NCBI GenBank assembly: GCA_034190875.2
Contig: CM067343.1
Location: 17,198,102-17,262,101 of the forward strand
Source: Urechis unicinctus
Taxonomy: Eukaryota; Annelida; Polychaeta; Xenopneusta; Urechidae
Direction: 5' to 3'
Length of the DNA stretch: 64,000 bases
Part shown: piece after piece, positions 25,188-36,567 of the stretch
Layout of the letters: every line of letters starts with the position of its first letter
How positions within the stretch are numbered: position 1 is the stretch's first letter
Made by a program: the position numbers and the translations under genes
The notes under the pieces: generated by a model
Seen by the model: only the letters and a program-made list of their open reading frames with translations
What the model was told of the DNA's origin: nothing
Database searches by the model: none

Positions 25188-25460
25188 TTTGGATACTTAT
25201 ATACATACATTCTTCTATACATGGATGCATACATGCATGTATCCATACAGGCATGGATGCATGCATGGATTCAAGCATGCACGCGTGTAATCATACATAT
25301 CTTCATACATGCATGCATATACACACACACGCATGCGCACAAGCATTTATGCATGCAAACCTACATGCATACATGCGTACATGCAAACATTTTACATATA
25401 TGCATAGATACATCCATACATACATATATACATGCATGGATACGTACATGCTTACGTAAA
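25188..25460. repeat. Degenerate CATA tract rich in GCATGC
   Basis: The array passes into a diverged tract dominated by TACATGCATGGAT-like words, with repeated ATGCAT and GCATGC palindromes (for example GCATGCATGGATTC near 25259). It probably represents an aged part of the array. Confidence 0.8.
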
Positions 25461-26090
25461 TACATCGTTAAATGCTGGCATCTTTATCGTTATCTAGCTT
25501 GGGTAAGTGATATTTATATGGCCGACTGTTCATCGTTATATTTAGCGCCTACTCTCACATCGTAAACATTATTGGATGCAACGGGAGCATGACTTTTGAC
25601 AATAATGGTACATTGGACGACTCGCCGGTTCTCGTGTTCGTCTCTGCTTTGTTCGGTACGTTTTTAACCTTTAGCTGCCGAGTTGCATACTGCACTAGAC
25701 CTCTGTAAGCATGATATGTCAAATGTCTCGATCACGTTGCGATAGGTCCTGTACTAAGGGTAGATTTGCCTTGTGTCTGGGTATCTGTGGACAAATAACG
25801 ATATTTGATGCGAAAGAAGTGTAATGGAATGGGCATATTTCTATATTTAGAATGTGAGACCAGTAATGTTGACGAAGAATTTATTGATTGTGGGTGATCA
25901 ATTCTTTTACAACGACAATACTGGAGCTGTATTAAAACATAAACTACTCGCTATTGTATTTACAGCCATTTACGGTGCATGCAGGGTATATGTTGAAGAT
26001 GATGTTGAAGATAATTATTGATTATTGCGATTTGATTTCACAAATAAATTTGTCCACCAGCCAAATATACTTCCGAGTCTAATTTAAGGA
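25461..26090. other. Unrecognised stretch
   Basis: No gene or known repeat signature was seen. Confidence 0.4.
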
Positions 26091-26211
26091 TAATAAACGC
26101 CATGCTAGGACGTGAAGATGTGACAAAGCATTAAGTTGAATTATATTATATCATATATACATAAATTTATATAGGGCTCTATCCTTATCCTAGACAGCTC
26201 TAAAGCGCTGA
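26091..26211. repeat. 121-bp direct repeat, left copy
   Basis: It begins TAATAAACGCCATGC and runs to TCCTAGACAGCTCTAAAGCG. It matches 26954-27074 over its whole length at about 85-90% by eye and in the same orientation. The spacing of 863 bases resembles the terminal direct repeats of a small element, but no other hallmark was found. Confidence 0.85.
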
Positions 26212-26953
26212 TACATAAAGCTGTTAAATTTGACATTATTAATAATAATAAACAGACTATTGGCAAATAAAACAAATAACAAACAAAAAACAAAAACATA
26301 ATATCAATCAGGGTGGATCACAGTTTACATATCATAACATTAGGTTTAAAAACAAAGCTCACTTGAATGAATAGGTTTTGAGACTCTTGCAAAGTATACA
26401 TTCCCAGTATAAACACATGCACAGCTATCCCTACTACGCCGCGATATGCGTTCGCAACTAATAATTCATCCGAGCATAGACTTGTATTCCAACAAGCTTT
26501 CATGAACTGAATCATAATTAAATCACCAAAAATCGAACAGATTATGTGGGATGTGTGAGGTGAGAGCCATATTTGGGCGTCTATGTTAATGAACCGAGAC
26601 TAGTGCAGAAGCTTAAGCAACAGTTACAGCTCGTTCACGTGTAGTTCAATGACGGAGTGTAAAAGGCCTGTCACACCTGCAAATCCGCTCGTATCGCGAC
26701 ATAGTTCATATAGTACAACGTGGTCGGAACACTGAGTACGGCTCGGCAACTCATTGATACAAACAATCTTCCATAACCCCAAACCGCTTCGTTTGTTTTG
26801 GACTGTTTACATCAAACGTCGCGCTTTCGCGATCTGGAAAACAGCACTAGCTGTAAACTACTGATTGTGCTAGATCGGCCATGGCGTACCGACAACTCGA
26901 CGGAATCCACGTGATAATGACGACATATTTAGGTAAACATAATCAATAACGTC
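26212..26953. other. Segment between the two 121-bp direct repeats
   Basis: The right half (26560-26930) is less AT-rich than the surroundings and contains the hairpin TCGCG-CTTT-CGCGA at 26819-26832. There is no RT, integrase, tyrosine recombinase or transposase motif and no recognisable gene. Confidence 0.5.
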
Positions 26954-27074
26954 TAATAAACGCCATGCGAGAACGTGAAGATGAGATAAAGCATTAAGTA
27001 GAATTATATTAAATCATATTTACATAAATTTATAAATGGCTCGATCCTAATCCTAGACAGCTGTAAAGCGATAA
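26954..27074. repeat. 121-bp direct repeat, right copy
   Basis: It is the partner of 26091-26211 and begins TAATAAACGCCATGC. Downstream of the shared block the sequences diverge at once. Confidence 0.85.
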
Positions 27075-28748
27075 TCGCCGAGTTTGTCTCCTTAGATATG
27101 GCAAATCTAGCAGTATTGTGTGGCTTTTGGATGAGAGTCCGAGAGGAGGGGGCCATGAATTGAGAACTTTTACCATTCGTCTTCGAAAAGAAACTTGAGC
27201 AATTCAATTGTTAGCCCTTAAATACCGAGTGGTCATGTGCGTGACACAACACGACTAAATCTGGTCATCACTATTAACGCCAGCGCAGCATAAAATGATG
27301 AAATATTGGCATTACACGCTAGGGCACTGAATATCTTTATCAATTGTGATTACGTAAAGTATGAATGAACCAAACTATGTCGATTACTCCCAACAATCAG
27401 ACGCCAGTTAATCAACATAACGATTTTAAGGATCATACAAACAATGATAAAGAGTGTAGTCACCATAATGAACAAGTATAAAATGATAGCGATTTCAGCA
27501 GAACCGGTGATATTTGGCAAAAAGTACACTGTGTGTGTATGTGTATGTTTCCCTTCCATAACAATAATCCGTTCTACTTAATTAAAGTAATGCTGTGGAC
27601 AAATTGTATTTTCCATATTATAATACGGGCCCAGTTTGCTAGTTGTTTGCTTGTGTGATATATGCCACGTGTAATCTTGTATGCAACGGCAGTAATAATG
27701 AATTTGGCTGAACTTTCGGGCCGAGACTAAGTCTATATATGCAAAATGATCAAAGACTGAAATCGAGCAAACATTCCAGCTCAATGCTAACAGTGTGCAG
27801 CCCACTTGGTGCTGTTCACCAAATGTTACTGGTAATGTAACGTAGGGGAGCCGCGTGAGCAAACATTGAGCACAGCGTGATATCAACAAGACGTTTACAT
27901 CACTTGTGCTAAAAGCCCGTACATGGGATGCTCGTTTCATTATATGCACAATCCTTGCCAAGCCCCTAGGTCTAATTTCACCCTCAAATATTATGTTATC
28001 CTTTGTAATATCTTACGCTGTGTAATACGGCGTTGTGCCCCTGATACGACTCCCAAGCTTTGACGTTTATACGATCGCGACTTTGCTAGGGTGGTCTCAC
28101 TATTGATGATACCCGTACCCGCCAGATTGTACCTCCGGGGATGCGATACAATGCAAGGGAGTATTGTGACTTATTATTGTGAAATACTGCGATATCCTTA
28201 AGGCAATCGAGTCACTTGTGATACAATCAGATGCATATGAGATACTTCTCTCTTTAGATGCACAATCTACGATTCATTTATACATGGGAACAATTAATAT
28301 ATGTTTCAGCTCTAGCTGCCTCTCAAACCTCACTGATACAAAAATCCAAAAACAGTCAGTTATCACTGTCAAAAGATGACACGGTGAAACTCTTACGTGA
28401 TACGCCGCACGTCATAAGCTGTTACTAAAATAACCATTTTAGCCTTGCAGCGTAGCCGACACATCCCCGTGCAACCCGCTTGAACGACGAACAAATGCTG
28501 CGACGCAATATTCTTGCGACTCGATATAGTGCGTTAACATAATATGTTTCAAGGACAACGACCATATGTAGCCACATTTGAATTCTCTTCACCATTTTCC
28601 CTATTACTGCACAATTACACACCGTGGGTATGTGGTATGTGGAATTAAATGAGCCAACAGACGAGCAAACCCGAGCTTTCATGTAGCACGCAATGGAAAA
28701 CGACCACTAAGGCAATGTAGATTTTCGAACTTAAAGATGCTTGGCATT
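27075..28748. other. Unrecognised stretch
   Basis: A minus-strand frame of 127 codons at 27578-27961 is open but begins with TTG rather than ATG and has no family motif. Frames at 28179-28379 and 28425-28682 are also unrecognised. Nothing here can be called a gene. Confidence 0.4.
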
Positions 28749-28812
28749 TGTGACATTTGTACGATGCCCTTTCCCAGTAGCATGCTCACTAGCAATTTAC
28801 ACAGTTCTAGGT
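28749..28812 (-). mobile_element. L2-type 3' untranslated end
   Basis: Read on the minus strand, this has TGAGCATGCTACTGGGAAAG followed by GGCATCGTACAAATG. It matches the characteristic L2 3' end (GAGCATGCTACTGG, AAAGGCGCTATATAAATG) just after the RT stop codon. Confidence 0.75.
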
Positions 28813-29150
28813 CTAGAAAGCTAAATAGAAAAGGTGCGTTTTTAGCGCTGGGTTGAGCTCAAGCAGGGATTCGCATGGTTTTAACAGTGAGAGCATTTTA
28901 TTCCAATGGCGCGGGGCAAAAACACTAACGACCCTGTCACTGACTGTGTAAAGTTTCGCTCGTGGCTCTACATGGAGATATTTACTTACTGTACGTAGAC
29001 AGCTAGAGGGCTGGTACGGGTTCTGCAACTGGCATATACAGTCAGAAGCCAGGACCATAAGTACCAATCTGTAGTCGTGCGCTAGACCAAATAAATACAA
29101 ACAAAACTGCCATGGATCTTGTAAACTTAACCTGCAATGGTGCTGCAATC
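28813..29150 (-). mobile_element. L2 LINE ORF2 C-terminal fragment
   Basis: This open minus-strand frame covers the last ~110 residues of an L2 RT protein up to its stop. It contains YQPSSCLRTVSKYLHVEPRA, then VSDRVVSVFAPRHWNKM, then ALKTHLFYLAF. These correspond to the family's usual PSR.LRSS, VPR, GDR.FS..AP..WN.LP and FK..LKTHLF..AF blocks. The element is strongly 5'-truncated, and the copies of the catalytic region are absent. This stretch is unusually well kept compared with the other relics. It differs from the TATG-tailed family in sequence and in its 3' end, so it is a separate L2 lineage. Confidence 0.85.
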
Positions 29151-29269
29151 GACATGCTGTATATGCTCTGGTCAGTATTCATAATGCATTATCAAAAATA
29201 TGTTGTTGCTACACATGCCAATAATGTCTAAATTTTCGAGCCGACCGTGACCACAAAAGCTCGGTTGAG

Positions 29270-30560
29270 CCTATATTCATACTTTAAATAATCTCTAGGA
29301 TATAAGATCAGGAGGCTGAATTATGTAATACTCTACGGGGATAAGTTGTGCCATATCAGCAATGATGCATTATGAAATAAATTAATGGTTGCTTTGTACT
29401 CGAGCTTGAAAAGAAGGTATTTCTTTTAGGAAGACTTTTTGGAAGTGTCCTGGCAGCAAAGTGGCTACTTCTTAAACTCGATACCGAAAAATGCCATTCC
29501 TGTGTTGGAAATGCATCGAGTGTTGCGAATTCAATGAGATACACCGTTTACAATATTGACGTCAACGAGTGGGTGTCTTATAACCTATTAAATACACATA
29601 GCACATTCACGAATGTGTCATATGAGACAAATATTACATAGGTGAGCTTCATGATTATGATGATATTATTTCTGACTAATATTGTGAAAACCAGTTAACA
29701 ACATGCCAATTATTAATCCGTCGAAATAGCTATGCATAACATACGGTAAGGCAGTCAATTAATTTGATATGTTGGTATCAACATTTTGTGTTAAGCGACT
29801 AAATTGCTCACAATGCAGTGATTTAATAATGCGAATAAAAACATCATGTTCTGCATTTTACAACTCGTTCTTTCCATCTTGGACATTATTCGGGTGAATG
29901 TATCGCGGGTTTCTAAAAACTTCAATTTTCAATCTCAAATGATTAAAAATTACTCGGGCATTTTTTTTTTTACAATCTATTTCCGATTTAGCATGAAACA
30001 ACAGTATCGTAGCTGCATGATGTTTGCAGCAGCACCGAGTTCAATAATGCACAAATGCAATAACATTTCACATGCAGGCAATAATCTATTGTATGAATGC
30101 ATTATACGCAGCTATGGTAGGCACATATGTTGCCAAGTGTTTCGCGATTAAAAGACACGTTCAATATTATTCTCGAAAATGAACAAATATGTCACATGGA
30201 CATTCACTGAATTATCAACAAATGAGCTTGCAGAGAAGGAAGTAATTACCTCAATATACGTATAAATGGAACGTTGCAAGTCAGCTAAGTTTACAAAAAT
30301 AATGACTATTACAATAGACTTGGGTGTAGACAGTAAGTGGCAACAAAACAATGAATAGGGCCAGGGAGACATTCCATGAATAAATACCAATCGGTGTTAA
30401 TCAACGTCTCGCCCAAACCTGCAACAGCTTATTGATACCTACTTTCTTTATTGTGACACTGTCGTCATTTAGTATTTCTATGTAATTCACCGAAATGAAA
30501 CTATTATTAGGCGTCGGAACTACGTCGGAGTTGTTATGTTAACCGATTGAAGAGACAGCT
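29270..30560. repeat. Third, diverged copy (C) of the A/B segment
   Basis: Matching blocks occur in order with 16060-18860. TATGTAATACTCTACGGGGA against TATGTTATACTCTACAGGGA comes first. GACATTATTCGGGTGAATGT against AAAATTATTCGGGCGAATAT follows. GGTAGGCACATATG and CCTGCAACAGCTTATTGATA against CCTGCAACTGCTAATTGATA come later. It is shorter than B owing to deletions. A poly-T run lies at ~29960-29970. No coding features were seen. Confidence 0.75.
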
Positions 30561-30894
30561 TTAGGCTGATGGAAAAGAAATGGTTTTGATTTTACACGAG
30601 GACAAGATAGATACAGCCCTATTGTACTTACCACCCAGTTAGTCAATCCAACCGAAATAATGCTTCACTGAGAACAATGCATATAAGTGGTTTGAATGTA
30701 GGCCTTATTGCAGTCCAACAAGCAGACACAGTCAAACACGACACAGGCGTAATCATGTGTACACGCTTTCATTGATAACAAAATGACGTATAACTACACA
30801 GTGTGTGTTTTGTTTATATTTGTGAAAACAAGTCAATCACTATCTTTCGCCTAATCTAACAATATAACAATAAAATATTAATAAAAAATATAAT

Positions 30895-31262
30895 CGTCTG
30901 AACAGCTACCTGGGAGAGGTGCATGTTAGGCACAATCTTACACTTACGAAGGGATTGGCAGTGTCTCAGCAATTAGATCATCTCACTCCAATTGTGCAGG
31001 ACAAATACTCTAAAGGCATAGTCTCCAACTGTCTACTGGTTAACTAGGGGCTTTACAAAAAGATATCTGATCAGAGAACATAGACAGATAGAGAGCTGGT
31101 GCAGGTTCAGCAAGAAGGGTGTTGTTGAAGAGGAGGAGCAATTTGTAGTCGATGCGGGTTTCACAGAATAAATGCGTTGAAGCATGTTGAATGACATAGG
31201 GATGTTACCTGTACCTGAAAAACTGCTACTGATCTTGTAAGCCTTAGCTGCGATCGTCATAA
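30895..31262 (-). mobile_element. Second minus-strand L2 relic
   Basis: Read on the minus strand, pieces align with the 28.8-kb copy. ETRIDYKLLLLFNNTLLAEP matches the LHWLPV..RIDYKLLLL.Y..L.. block. NLHQLSICLCSLIRYLFVKP corresponds to NPYQPSSCLRTVSKYLHVEP. RVFVLHNWSEMI, a stop and LLRHCQSL correspond to SVFAPRHWNKMLSLLKPCESL. Frameshifts and stops are present, and the L2 3' end is not recognisable. Confidence 0.75.
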
Positions 31263-31319
31263 TTCTACATGTTGTATATGCACAAGAGTTCTAATTGGGC
31301 ATATACAAATATATCTGAA

Positions 31320-31333
31320 TAGATATATATTTA

Positions 31334-31400
<67 letters not shown>

Positions 31401-31640
31401 ATAAAATATACATATAGAATATATATATATATATTTATATATATATATACATACATATATATATATATAAATTTATATATATATATAAATATAAATATAT
31501 ATATAAATATATATATAAATATGAGTATATATATATATACATATAAAATGTATATATATATGAATGTATATAATAGAATATATAAATATATACATATATA
31601 AATAAAAATATATATATATTTTTTTTATTATTGTTAACAA
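31320..31640. repeat. TA-rich array with TAAATA interruptions
   Basis: A TA dinucleotide run of about 70 bases passes into an irregular TATATAAATATA/TATACATA tract, then T8 and ATTATTG. Protein frames in it (IYIYIY) are artefacts. Confidence 0.9.
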
Positions 31641-31660
31641 GTGAGAACCCATAATATACG

Positions 31661-31699
31661 CCCCCCCCCCCCGCCCCTCCATTCCCCTCTCCGCCCCTT
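31661..31699. repeat. C-rich tract with a C12 run
   Basis: Twelve cytosines are followed by GCCCCTCC and CCCCTCTCCGCCCC. The complementary strand has four or more G-runs, which could allow G-quadruplex formation. Confidence 0.85.
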
Positions 31700-32202
31700 A
31701 AATACAAAACCTTGATATCTGCAGTAAATATTCCGATCGGGTCAGTTACTAAATTAGCAATTAGAGCCCTTTGAAGGAAACATTCCTAACCCGTCAATTC
31801 CCATAACAATAAACATCAGCCCTTTTGATCTTCAATTAAAGCTAAAGGTAAATGTACTGCCACGCTTGTTGACGACGCCATACACCTAAATAAATACCTC
31901 CTCCCGAGAACGTAAATTCACTTTCAGTTTTCGGGAAACTACACAGTCGCGTTCGTACGGACCAAGTTGGAAGGCAAACTCTGACGGCACGTGGCAGTCT
32001 GGAACTCAGCTCCGTTCCCTTGATAAACTGCACCTAAAACTGCATTTAAAATGTTATACTAATGTTCTGTTGCCATATTTTTTCAATGATGCTTTAACTG
32101 CTTCAGCATGCGAATATTGAATGTATTTACAATGACACTTGCTCAAAAAGACACAATTAAACGATTCAATTACAACGATACTAACTCAATGGCAGTCCAT
32201 TA
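31700..32202. other. Unrecognised stretch
   Basis: No gene or repeat signature was seen. Confidence 0.4.
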
Positions 32203-32310
32203 GTTGAGGTTTCGTCCCGTAACGAGTCATTGGTCATAACAAATCAGCTATCATTTGGATAAAACACTGAGCAGCAGTTCTTCAATGAAGAACACGGCCA
32301 TATAATTGCA
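32203..32310. repeat. Dispersed repeat F, also at 59562-59660
   Basis: GGTTTCGTCCCGTAACGAGT and the following CATTGGTCATAACAAATCAG match 59562-59605. TTCAATGAAGAACACGGCCA matches near 59637. A second block at 32900-32957 (TGTCAAAGTAAGAAAATATA) matches 59506-59557, but in the reverse order relative to the first block. Confidence 0.65.
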
Positions 32311-32445
32311 TTACAATAACCGCCCTCGAGTTTAACATTGATCAGGTTACTTAGTGGACGAATTGGGGGGTATATATGTAAGGAACTGTGAAATAAACAC
32401 TTAGTGCGTCTCAAACTTTAGAAACAGCTGACTTACTGCTTATTC

Positions 32446-32772
32446 TTGGCTACTGCTTTTCTGACTATTATTATTTACACAAGCATCGCAGCAGTTCAGC
32501 TTACGCTTTCGCGTACATGTCATAAAATTCCGGTTATCACTCAGACACAGATTCTTTTAGCGGATGTTTCAAAGGCACAGGCACAACCGTTAAGCCATAA
32601 TATGAATATAAGATTAAATGCATCTGTTCTTCCCACATGCAAGTGTAAGAGGTGTGCTCGTATACAAATCAATCAATGCCTACGTTATCAGCACTGCTTT
32701 CTTTATAATATTACAAATTCAATCTTGTTAAACCCTTTAACTCATTTGGATCTTCAAATACCGGTGAATTGA
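32446..32772 (+). other. Unassigned open frame, Cys-rich
   Basis: This 108-codon frame has a hydrophobic start and a cluster CKCKRCARIQINQC. It opens with TTG, not ATG, so a eukaryotic start is missing. An exon is conceivable, because a pyrimidine-rich stretch precedes it, but no splice-site pair or family match supports this. It is more likely chance. Confidence 0.15.
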
Positions 32773-32851
32773 TGACCTAAAATGTTTAAAAATTTAACCC
32801 AAATCCAAACAATCCGCGTCTAATTAAATTTGCATGAAATGGCTTCACTAA

Positions 32852-33199
32852 CCAATATGCAAAAAGACGAAATGTTTAAATAAACGAGATGTATGCCGTT
32901 GTCTTGTCAAAGTAAGAAAATATATCTCAAGAAAACGGAGAATCACTAAAAAGGTTGACTGGATAATAAACGCAAGCGAGCGTGCGAAATGTATTCGTCT
33001 AATTGATAGCATCACAGATGCCTCCTTACAAAGCTTACAACTATCTCAGTTTGTCGGTAATCATAACGGAACTTTATATGCAATGCCACCTCGTCATCGC
33101 AAAATCGATGTAGCCTATCTTCGATTATTTACTCTTTACTGGCACCTTGCACATTACAGGAACCGCTTGCTTGGCGCATCAGTAGACAAAACACTCTGA
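32852..33199 (+). other. Unassigned 115-codon open frame, Lys/Arg-rich
   Basis: This frame is open from stop to stop with no ATG until late (the block AMPPRHRKIDVAY). It starts ICKKTKCLNKRDVCRCLVKV and ends NRLLGASVDKTL. The basic N-terminal half overlaps repeat block 32900-32957, which also occurs at 59506-59557. It may be the remnant of a repeat-encoded protein or chance, and I do not recognise a domain. Confidence 0.2.
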
Positions 33200-34097
33200 C
33201 TTGTAATGGAGAGACTTGGCAAAGTATTTAATCATCGTTAAAAACGCGTTTAAAACTAGGATTTTAAGGTATGTACGTTACTTGTAGCACTGGGAATCAG
33301 TTTGCCCGACTTAAACAACATTATTTAACCAAAACACATCAAATTGTTTTGACATATCTCTGTCGTTATTGAAGGATTCTGCCGTGAAGCTCAGATATAG
33401 TGTATTATTATTCTTGTTATCCCATTCAAATGAACCCTGTGAAATATTTGTTAAGTGCAACATAAGAATTTAGGTAATATCGTATCGAATGAATCCGTCA
33501 ATTTGGTGTATTTATGACGCTTCATCCAGAAATGCATTCAACAAATCATATAGAACGAGACCGTCAAGTTGTCTTTTCGTACTTAAATATATAACCAATA
33601 TTTTTGTCATTACGGATAATTGGAACTGAACTCAGTTTAAAAGAGTTAACTGAAGTGAGAATCGGTGTCTAATGGAAATAAATAGATGTGCTGCCTAATG
33701 TGATGTTCAAGGGTTAAATGTCGAGTCGATAAGTACCAGTGATCCCTAGACGTTAAACATATACCAATGTTGGAGGCTTATTTTCACTGTAAGTTATTTA
33801 GCACTAGTGGGGATATAAGGAAGCTCAAAATGTTGAACATTATTTAAACGCATTGATACACACTGGTAGCGTATATGAATACATAATAGAGGCTAAACTG
33901 TCAAGAAAACATGATGGTTACTGGGTGGCGTGACATTATGTGCGAAACAATGTTGGATTTACTTAGTGACATATGACCATTCAATAATGTAAAGTCCCTC
34001 GGGAAGATTCGTGTTTGCTAAAAACACAGAGATGCAATGTTTTCAACGAAATATAAGCCATATGTTTAACCAACTGCGATTGAAACAAATGACAAGC
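33200..34097. other. Unrecognised stretch
   Basis: AT-rich and without supported features. Confidence 0.4.
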
Positions 34098-34229
<132 letters not shown>

Positions 34230-36536
34230 ATTCTAGTATACTGATAGATAATTACGTAAAACGATTGGATAGATTGGGATTGTTAATTTTGAGATGCCTT
34301 GCTGTGACAATTCAATTCGCACCGTATTGCTTGTTGCATTGTCAACGAGCAGATCCGCGGGAAGTCGAAGGCCAGATGAAAAGGGCGACACAGCTTGCAT
34401 TGTTAGATTTGTAATGTTGTACTAGAGTTTATAATTATACACTCAACGCAATGCACAATGCATTTACTATTTTAGTGTTTTTGTAAGATAGTTGGCTCTT
34501 AAAGTGATAACAAAGGCACATTGTAGTCACACACTCAGTTGTTTTACATAAATGAAGCATAGCTTGTCAAAATATGATAATGACCATTTCTCATCAGGAA
34601 ATATGTTGGAAGGTGAGCTTGTGTTAAAACACATCGATGGCTGTTTTGCTACATGCATCGCAATATCATATTCATTAGACATAGGAACTTGATGATGTTT
34701 TATAGACCATAACATTGCCAGAAGGTAATTTGAATATCACATCCTAATAACGTAAACTGCGGCCTCAAGGGGTCTTTGTTAGCATACCGTCAATTAATCG
34801 CACTGTCATGGCTAAGATCATTCATGTGTATCAGGTGAAATGCGACCCCGAGTGGTTTAAATCTTGCACGAATAATGTGCTCGTATGAGTCTATCAAGAA
34901 GCCATTTTCTTCTAGTTACAAATTACCTCATTATTGCTTCTAGGTTCGTGATATCTGCAAGAGTGGGTCTTATGAAAGATCAGCAAAAGTAATTGGCGAC
35001 AGCGGTAGTCGCACAACCTACAGCAAATGCGTATTTAAGCGCTCCCAGCCACATTACTTCCTTTGTTTACTAGCAAATCACTGGTTGAACTAAAACTGAT
35101 TGTCTCCATTCTCTAACCCAGAGAACCGATACTGTGGTAGATGGAATGTGATTTCGCTGATTGTGTCAGTTCCAATTATTTGTATCTATATTACACGATC
35201 ACATTAATACCGAGTAATTTGATTCTGACACTTTTATAATCACACTGTCAGAATAGTTTAATGGTTCGCGGGACGCTTTTATGTGGTTATATATTACTTC
35301 CTATTACGTTATGTACAGTAGGTCAAGCGAATTGCCGAATAGATAACAGAAATGGCTTTTGCCATAGCAAACATAACAGCATGTAGCGATTTGTGCAAGC
35401 CGCTACATGTGTCAGCTAGAATATAATCATCTCATGTCTATATGAAGTTGGGTTATATTTAGCTTTAAAGGGGGCGTATTGTGTCCATGTTGAACAGTTT
35501 CAATACATGTTGTTTACCAAGTAGCGTGTTGATAGATAAATTTCTCCACTACCCAAATCATTGGCTTATGATAAGAAACAGAAAGCATGAAACCTTCAAT
35601 TGAGCCGGAACTCATAGGTGACAAATGGCATTTCTGAAACTCAACTGTTACACATGGTAATGGAAATAGCTAAATGTATTATGTTAATAATGGTCGATCA
35701 TTGCAAAAACAAGGAACCTGCTAATATTTTGGCAATCAGGCAATATCTGCGCATTGTGCATACTATCTGGTTTAATTGGTGAATCAGAAGTAAAAAGGTA
35801 CACGCAATAAAAAAACAAATAAAATATCTAAGCCTTACCTCAGGGCGCGATAATTACTATTCTGCTCAACTATCTGATTGCAATATACTGCTAGGTGAGC
35901 TATTTTATCGAATTGTGTTGAGAGTAAAATGCTTCATTTGAATCAAGATGCATGCGTGAGTATTGTTCATGCTTCCCAATAAGCTTAAAACATCAATACT
36001 AAACAATTTAATACAGGAGCATCTAAGTCATGTGAATTGGCACCTCCGAACACATTAACCAGTGACATTTGGCGTGGTAATCGAAAATAAAACAACGTAG
36101 ATATTTAACAATCAATGTTTTTACGGATCACAAATCCCTTGTGAAAACGGACCGATTTATATTTGTTTGCAACATTTTCGTTGTAATAAATTGGCTATAC
36201 ACTCTACAAATTCCAAAATTCAAGATTCTTCTAATCATTAAATATCGCATAACACCTCCCCAAATAACTGTCACTGCACAATTGGCTGCAATATGTGATA
36301 TGTGCATGGATGTATACCTATTCATGATGGCATAGGGGCACATGACTCGATTATTTGTTAGTTATGGGATGGGATTTGGGAATGGGTGGCTTATGCGTTA
36401 TATTTATGCAAAGCAGAACCGTTGAGTTATTGTTTTTATATACAAACTCTTATCTTATAAGTCGATCATCGATGCAGTCCTTACTTTGCTATGCCATAGT
36501 CGCAAAATACCATAGAGATGGGGGCATGGGATGCGT
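34230..36536. other. Unrecognised stretch
   Basis: No frame above ~70 codons and no transposon, tRNA or repeat motif was recognised. This is the longest stretch in the window without a simple-sequence array. Confidence 0.4.
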
Positions 36537-36567
36537 GGGGGGGGGGGGGGGGGGGGTTGGGGGGTTG
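36537..36567. repeat. G20 run and adjacent G-runs
   Basis: Twenty consecutive G (36537-36556), then TT, six G, TT and GG. ATGGGGGCATGGGATG precedes it. It is a strong candidate for G-quadruplex formation, and homopolymer length may be uncertain in the assembly. Confidence 0.9.

Noticed and set aside
24769-25460. The CATA array as the tail of a minus-strand L2-like element
   Set aside because: Neither side has the CTTTCTATGTATATACATA junction or an RT C-terminus as at the three L2 tails.
27578-27961. A 127-codon minus-strand frame
   Set aside because: It begins with TTG, has no family motif and is within the length expected by chance in AT-rich DNA of this size.
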